The translations under genes were made by a program, and so were the position numbers. A DNA stretch of 64,000 bases from Trema orientale (taxonomy: Eukaryota; Streptophyta; Magnoliopsida; Rosales; Cannabaceae): positions 62,001 through 126,000 of the forward strand of contig JXTC01000044.1 of NCBI GenBank assembly GCA_002914845.1. Direction: 5' to 3'. The notes beneath the pieces are model-generated. The model did no database searches, was not told where the DNA came from, and worked only from the letters and a program-made list of their open reading frames with translations. Shown piece by piece: positions 57,668 through 64,000 of the stretch; the first letter of the stretch is position 1; each line of letters starts with the position of its first letter.

Positions 57668-57915
57668 ATCTGGGTACCAATCCAGTAGGTTTTTTTTTTT
57701 TTTTTTTTTTACTTATGCATAAGCATTAATTTGGCCAATGAAAATTTATTATGCAAATTTTTTTATAGTAAAAAGTAAGAAAGAGAAATAGCATTAATGA
57801 TGCACGTCTTTTTATGTACTTCATTATTGCCGTTAGATTACTATTAGACGATGATCCAACAGCTAAAAAAAAAAATTTTTACACATTGGTAAAATAAAAA
57901 AAAAAAAAAAAAAAC
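57668..57915. mobile_element. MITE family 'A', copy 5
   Basis: Left end GGGTACCAATCCAGTAGGTT and a long T run, then GCATTAATGATGCACGTCTT and GATGATCCAACAGCTAAAAA as in copy 4. The right terminus is replaced by an A run. Confidence 0.7.
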
Positions 57916-57944
57916 TTTCTTGTTTTTTTATTTATATTTATAGT

Positions 57945-58198
57945 TCCTAATCATAGTAGGTTTTTTTTTTTTTTTTATACATATCCATGGGTATTTTTTT
58001 ATCCATTGGATCATTGATCTAACGGTTATTATAATTTGAGTAGTTCGAAAAAAATTAATAAAAATAAATACTCATTATTTAATATTTTTCTCTCTCTTTC
58101 TTATACCATGAAAAGATGTGCATGATTAATTTTAATTGATCAAAATAATACCTATAAATAGGTAAAAAAAAAAAAAGTACTTACTAGATTGGTACACT
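57945..58198. mobile_element. MITE family 'A', copy 6
   Basis: Left end CCTAATCATAGTAGGTTTTT; core CATTGGATCATTGATCTAAC, TTTGAGTAGTTCGA and ATGTGCATGATTAATTTTAA; right end GTACTTACTAGATTGGTACA. It lies next to copy 5, so the two may be a tandem pair. Confidence 0.7.
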
Positions 58199-60178
58199 AT
58201 ATGTATATTTAAGTATGAAAGTATGTAAGGGTAGGAGACTAGTCCCATTACATAATTTAGTCAATACAGAACACGTTTGTTTAATGCCATATTAGATAAT
58301 ATGTTCAATATTGGCTAAATCAGGTAACAGTACTAGTATCTGAAAGGGACTGGACTACATCCAAAGACTAAGTCTATATATGTGTGTGCGCGCTCGCGCG
58401 TGATGTATTTAGATTTATGTACACATATGGTGTAAAGAATATTGGTTTCAGATGGGTATTTAAAATGAGATATAAAGACTATGGTTTAATAAGAGAATAA
58501 GAAAGAGGTAATGAATAGTCACGGATTGGTGAAGATGGTGGTGAGTAATGATAAGAAAATGATGGGAAAATAAGATAATAAAAGGGAGCTGTTCGTATTT
58601 ATTGAAGATGATCCTTTATTACAAGAGTTTACAGCACTATTTATAGGCTCATGCGATGTAGTTCAGCCGTCATTTGCACGTAGGGAATATCTGGGTATAC
58701 GACCGTTCATCTTTGGGTGATTGAATTATTAGCATAAGGTGTCATTTCAATGTATTGCTGGCCTTCTCAAGGGTTGATACCTCCCATCCTAGGTGTCTTA
58801 CAACAATTTGTTTATGAAGTTTACTCTTATTCATAGCTTGACACTTGGTTTGATGTCATAGTCAAATATGCGGTAGCAATCTTCTAACGAGAAATTAACG
58901 TATGTCTTAAAATGTCAAGTTTTTCTTTGTCCAATGTAATTTTAATATATTATATTTTCTTAAATAACTTTATATTATATAATTATCATATTATTTTGTG
59001 ACTTAATATTTTAGTTAGTGACTAATTATATAAATTTTATCATACTCTAGAACAAACTTTTTCCAAAATTAATCTTTACCCAATTTAAAATTTTGCTTTC
59101 CCTCCCCTAAATTTATAAGACTTTAAGTATGCATCTTAAGTTTTATGTTAGGTGACTCTCGCAAGTGAAGCTCATCGCCATCCTTCTGTAAGAGTATTGT
59201 TCAAACAAAGTTAAGAATCCATTTCACCTATCCTTTTGACTTACTCCCCAAGATTTTAGGCAGTACAAGTAAACACCGCTTTCAAATATGATACATGATT
59301 TTCTACGGAGTGACACTAATTACTATTAAGTCATCTAATAAAATTGAATTTTCGTTAAATCAAGTTCACATAAAATTTAATAACATTCACTAATTAATTA
59401 GTGACAATTTATATATGTTAGTATTATGAATTTAAGATAATATTTGAATCTCAACATTATTTTTTTGGAAGTATATGTTGAAATTTCGTAATAGCTGATT
59501 TGTCATAAAATTCTTCTCACTATTATCTAGCTGAGTTAATGGCACAAATGGTCACTAAACTATTGAACTTGTGGCGATTTGGTCTAATCCTCAAAATTCC
59601 TAATTGTGGTAATTAAGTCCATGAACTTTATAATTTGAAAGAATTCAATCCCTATACCATCTATATTACAATTTCAAACACATGTGAAAAGCATGTGATA
59701 GCATTCTAGAAATATATTTAAAAGAAATTTAAAACATAAAAATGAACAATCACAGAAAAATTTTCTTTAAATTACAAATAATATATCTTGTCTTCCCTTC
59801 AAACAATTTCGAACCAAATTACTTCCAATTAAAAAATTCATAGACTTAATTGCTACAATTAGAACATTGAGACCCAAATTAATTGGCGATTTGTGCCATA
59901 ATCCCGAGCTCGCTTTCAGTGCTTCGGTTTACAATCCTTAATGACTTGCATCTTTTTCCTTTACATTAATAAGACATCTCAACTTTTTTATTTTTGCTCC
60001 TCCTAAAATAAAGCTAAGTTCTACATTTTAGTGAAGAGGTCAAATTTTTTGAACGCCAATTAGGCCTCTTTGTTTTGGTTAATTTAATAAGCCAAACGAG
60101 AAAACAAAACTCAACTCAAAATTACAAGAAGAAAGAGCACACTGTCTAAATAATCTATATTCTCTCCAGTAACATCCT
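58199..60178. other. intergenic spacer before NOC2
   Basis: Includes a short (TG)n/(CG)n stretch at 58379-58401. The final 100-200 bases are probably the NOC2 3' UTR (minus strand). No gene is recognised; weak MITE B-like text (TAATAACATTCACTAATTAA) occurs near 59380-59400. Confidence 0.4.
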
Positions 60179-63100
60179 CTAATTAGAACTTGTCCTCTTT
60201 CTTTTCTTTGATTTATTTGCATGAGATTTTTTCTTCTTTGATGTTTTTGTAGATACTTTCTTCTGCTCCTTGGTCTGTTGATTTGGACGCAATGGTGCTT
60301 TCCCTTTCTCCCCGTCATCGTCTTCATCAGACGGACCATCACTCAACGAGCCGTCTTCATCGGAAAGTACCAAGTCCTCTACAACATCTTCATCCATGGC
60401 AAACTCATCCAATTCTTTGGTCTTTTTCTTCTTTTTTTCCTCCCCCGATTCTTTGGGTTGTTTATCTCTGCTTTAACAAATAACAATAAATCGTAACTGT
60501 TTTTTCCTTTTGATGATTAAAGAACAACAAAGACAGAGATCGAGAACAATAATAGCTCACTTCAATAAAACGTAAATTAAAGAACAAACATCAAAGACAG
60601 AGAGTGAGAACAAGAGAGATATCTGATAAACATACTTGGAACCACTTCTCGGTAACCAGGAGGAACTAAAGACAGCAGTGCCTTTCTCATTCTGGGTGTC
60701 ATCATCTTCTTCGTCACTTTCTGTCGTCTTATTCCCAAAGATGGACGAATTTTCACCAACAACAACACTAGAATTTACATGCTTGTTAGAAATGGATCCT
60801 AAACATGAAAAACATGAATAAAAAGATGTCTAAAAAATAAAATGATAAGAAACCTGGATTCCATCAAGGAATTGTTTCTTTGTTGTGCTCTGTGGCGTAG
60901 AGTTGAGACATATTGTGACAGAGGACTGGCCCCCGCCTTCTTCTCATCCTACGGACCAAAGAAAATAACAATAAAAAAAGGTTCCTTAGTTGGCCAAAGA
61001 CAATACTATTATTTCTACATCGTTCAGTAACCCACTTTTAACTCTTTCAGTAACAAAAATAAATAAGAGAGAACAAGTTAACATATTGAAAAAGCAAGCA
61101 CTAAGTTAACTGAACATGCTCAAGATATAGAAATGCAACTTTCGGCATCCAATAATCAACCCATACTTGAGTAGTACGAAAAGATAATAGTATAGAATTA
61201 ACTGGGCAACACTCAACTAAAATTGAGGAATGATATAATTACATACCTCAAGGAAAGAAGTTGCTGCAGGATTATTTGGCATATAAGAAACTGACATGCG
61301 TTTTTCATTTGTAAATGCAGAGTTAGCCTCAATCTGGGACATAAAAGAGCTTAAACATTAGATGCATGCTTCCAAACCTTTGTACATATCAACATGTCAA
61401 AAAGTACACCTGTTCACAAATTTACCTGACGGATAAGCTGCCTCAATGATTTTCGAAACCTCTCAACTTTGGTAGATTTGCAAAAGCTACGCAACCGTAC
61501 AGCTGGAATAAAAGACAACTCAAAGAAAGCAACAGAATAGCTCCACTGAGCTAGGTGTTCAGCAAGCTCATCAATAACAGAAAATACACATGCCTCCTGA
61601 AATGCTCGGGTCTTCACAGTCGGCTTGCTAACCTGGCACAAAGGTTATCCACACCAGTAAATAAAAATAAAGCCCAAGTAGTGCAGTTGCATGAAGAAAG
61701 ATGTCCATTCTCACATATACCTTCAGTATTGTACGCAAGTCAACAGCTTTACCAACACCGCCAGTTGGGGCCCTATTCAATTCTTTCATTTCCAGCATGT
61801 CCAAAAGGAGCATGGAAACTGGTATAAAACTACCAGTTGAGGAAGCTATTCGATTGAGCATTCTAGCACACCTCAATCTAAGAGGAAAGTATCTGGCAGT
61901 AGGAACCAGACGGGCTACCCCAGCAATGATTTGGGTTAGTGGATATGCGAGTGGCTTAAAATCAGCTTCTGTGCCATAGGCACAAATACATCCAGTCCAG
62001 AGCTCAAGGCAGTTTATGAACTTCCATTCATAAACCTTACGGAATGCTTCCTGAATGAAATAACCGAGAACACAAGTGAATTACAAGAAGATACTCGGTC
62101 AAAGAAGACGGGTGAAGCATCTAGCTAACTTTTACTCCTTGTCTGATAAAATAAAGGCGTAAAAACATTCTGCAGCATTGTGGGCAAAAGAGAATCTTCG
62201 ACCTTTTTGATCAATAAATCAGTTTCGGAAATGAGCGCCAAAAAAAAAAAAAGAAAAAAAAAAAAAGTCCAATGAAGAATGACAGGCTCCTAATTTAAGA
62301 TCAACTGCATTAGCATATATGTCACAAGAGAATTAACAAGGCAAAAGGCTGAATGTTAATCTGATGATCTGAAAACTATCAATACCTTAGTTCTTGTATT
62401 CAGGGCTTCCCGCAATATCATTGCCAATTGCCGAATGAAAACAAAGGCATGTTGATATGCAGTAGAGAGATCCACCCCGAAAAGTTCAATGACACAGTTC
62501 TGAAGAAATTGGATATGTTGTAATTTCGCAGCATTTATAAACTGGCAGTTCAAAACATATGCCTTGTACATCCCTTTAAAGCATTCATCCAAGCAATCAG
62601 ACCCAACCCGAATGCATACATCTCTTAAGAAGAGAAAGGAGACAACAGGAAGGGCACCTCCACCTGTACCCCAAAAGTGAAGCGCAACCTGAAAAAGGAA
62701 GTAGAAGAACACTTTATTCCCTTATTGACCAATTCACAAAACCAAAATGAGTATACACACATAGGTACAAACCTCTTACACCTGTTACTACCAGAAGTGT
62801 GAACAATGTAACCAAATAGGTAAGCATAAACTTCAAAACACAAACTACCCAAAAGAACTCTGTCATACCTTAACGTACTTCCTTAAGAGACTTGGGAAAG
62901 CAGCCAAAAATACAGAAGAATATTTGAGACGCCGTAAAGTGAATGATATCATTTCTGTGTCCGTCATTTGGTTCAAAACATGCAAGGCATTTCCCAGATA
63001 TGATTTCACAACATGGCTGTAGTTCTTCCATTGCTTTTTTCTGCTCAGTTCTAGTATGATCTCTTTTTTACCACCGGAAGAAGGAAGCTTCAACAACTTT

Positions 63101-63921
63101 CGAAGCACTCCATCCATTTCAAGTAGCACAAACAACATAATTTTATTGAAAACGGTGCTAGACATGACACAAAATTTAGTTGAAGTGTCATCTTTTTTGT
63201 CATCACCATAATGGCAAGCAGTGTGAAAAGCTCTCATAAGAGTACGAATACCAGCCACCTTTCCATCCTCTCGGATTGAGTTACACCAGGAATCCACCAT
63301 CTCCGTAGTTATAACACGTTTCGATGCCTTCTCTTCCTCAATTTCATGGTCACTACTTTCATCATCATCTACTTCCGCTTCTTCCTCCTCCTCCTCCACC
63401 ACGTCAGTACCAATATCTTCCTATACACAAAATGGTAACAAATTAACCATTTCTAAGAGAACCCATTAGAGGCATAAACAAGTCGAGTGCAATAAACACC
63501 CGTTTTTCGCATACTTACATCGATATCCTCGTCTCCGAACTGTAGAAGTTGTTTGTCATGCTCTTTCAAAAATTCATAGAAATCTGGGTCCTGTATAAAA
63601 ACAATTAGTAATTGAAGCTCATAAACAAGTGACCTTGATTAGGCACTCACTAGATGAACGAGAAGGAATTCCTAACCTTTTCTTGGAGTCTTTGCAGCTG
63701 GTCCTTGTGCTCTTTTGCTTGACCTCCAGACTTTGCTGATTTCCTTCTTCTGGTTCCATCTTTATCTTCAGAAATCCACAATTAAGAAATGAAACAGCCT
63801 AAGCTTAGTCTAACATGCATATTCATTAAACTACACCAACCGATGAAACTCATAACGAAAATCACAAATTTTACGATTCAAAAAAAAAAAAAAAAAAAAA
63901 ACCTGCGAACTCTGCATCCAT
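60179..63921 (-). CDS. nucleolar complex protein 2 homologue (NOC2 / REBELOTE)
   Basis: Nucleolar NOC2-family protein, which in other eukaryotes partners NOC1 and NOC3 in 60S pre-ribosome maturation and export; the Arabidopsis homologue is REBELOTE. Exons in transcript order: 63903-63921, 63677-63765, 63519-63590, 62869-63420, 62386-62688, 61721-62050, 61426-61632, 61247-61333, 60854-60948, 60636-60767 and 60179-60467. Phases agree, giving 724 residues. An acidic stretch ([20 protein letters not shown]) precedes the conserved core: [125 protein letters not shown]-type text and [20 protein letters not shown]. The C terminus is acidic then lysine-rich, ending [10 protein letters not shown], a likely nuclear/nucleolar signal. 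Exon 10 needs the acceptor at 60768-60769; the nearer AG gives a stop. The start codon is 79 bases from the window end. Confidence 0.94.
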
Positions 63922-64000
63922 AATGAGTAGGAGTAGCGAAAGACAAGGAGTTGTTCAAGCCTCAGCTAACGATTCCCAAAAAAAAAAAAGGGACTTTCAG

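Overview
The window is nuclear DNA of a flowering plant, most likely a eudicot. The genes are intron-rich with GT-AG splice sites, the intergenic DNA is very AT-rich, and there are many small inverted-repeat transposons, a decayed L1-type LINE, solo LTRs and a piece of nuclear ribosomal ITS1. The species cannot be named from the sequence alone. All exon coordinates below come from reading splice sites and reading-frame continuity by eye.

Six host genes are supported. From left to right they are: the 3' end of a sucrose-phosphate synthase gene (1-2063, +); a complete 17-exon cytosolic methionyl-tRNA synthetase gene (8350-16348, +); a six-exon Werner-like 3'-5' exonuclease gene (17432-19897, -), convergent with MetRS and carrying one in-frame stop codon; NSE4, the kleisin of the SMC5/6 complex (24893-27132, +); a GATA29-like zinc-finger factor with CX4C spacing (36558-38496, -); and a complete 11-exon NOC2/REBELOTE ribosome-biogenesis gene (60179-63921, -). 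They do not form a pathway. MetRS and NOC2 serve translation and ribosome assembly, while WEX and NSE4 serve genome maintenance.

The centre of the window (28-48 kb) is the most structured part. Two colinear blocks, X1-Y1 (28.2-34.7 kb) and X2-GATA-Y2 (34.7-41.1 kb), look like an old tandem duplication. The left copy has lost the GATA body but keeps its TATA-containing upstream region. Two transposons sit in Y1 and are absent from Y2, giving filled and empty sites. To the right lies a LINE (40.7-48.4 kb) containing an 18S/ITS1 rDNA fragment and a solo LTR with a 5-bp target duplication.

The remaining intergenic DNA holds Tourist-like, hAT-like and unclassified MITEs, a Mutator-like transposase fragment split by another solo LTR, minisatellites, local tandem duplications and microsatellites. 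No CRISPR array, operon or convincing tRNA gene was seen. I found no coherent new multi-gene system. The strongest unusual signals are the stop codon in WEX, the duplicated GATA promoter without its gene, and the rDNA fragment inside the LINE.
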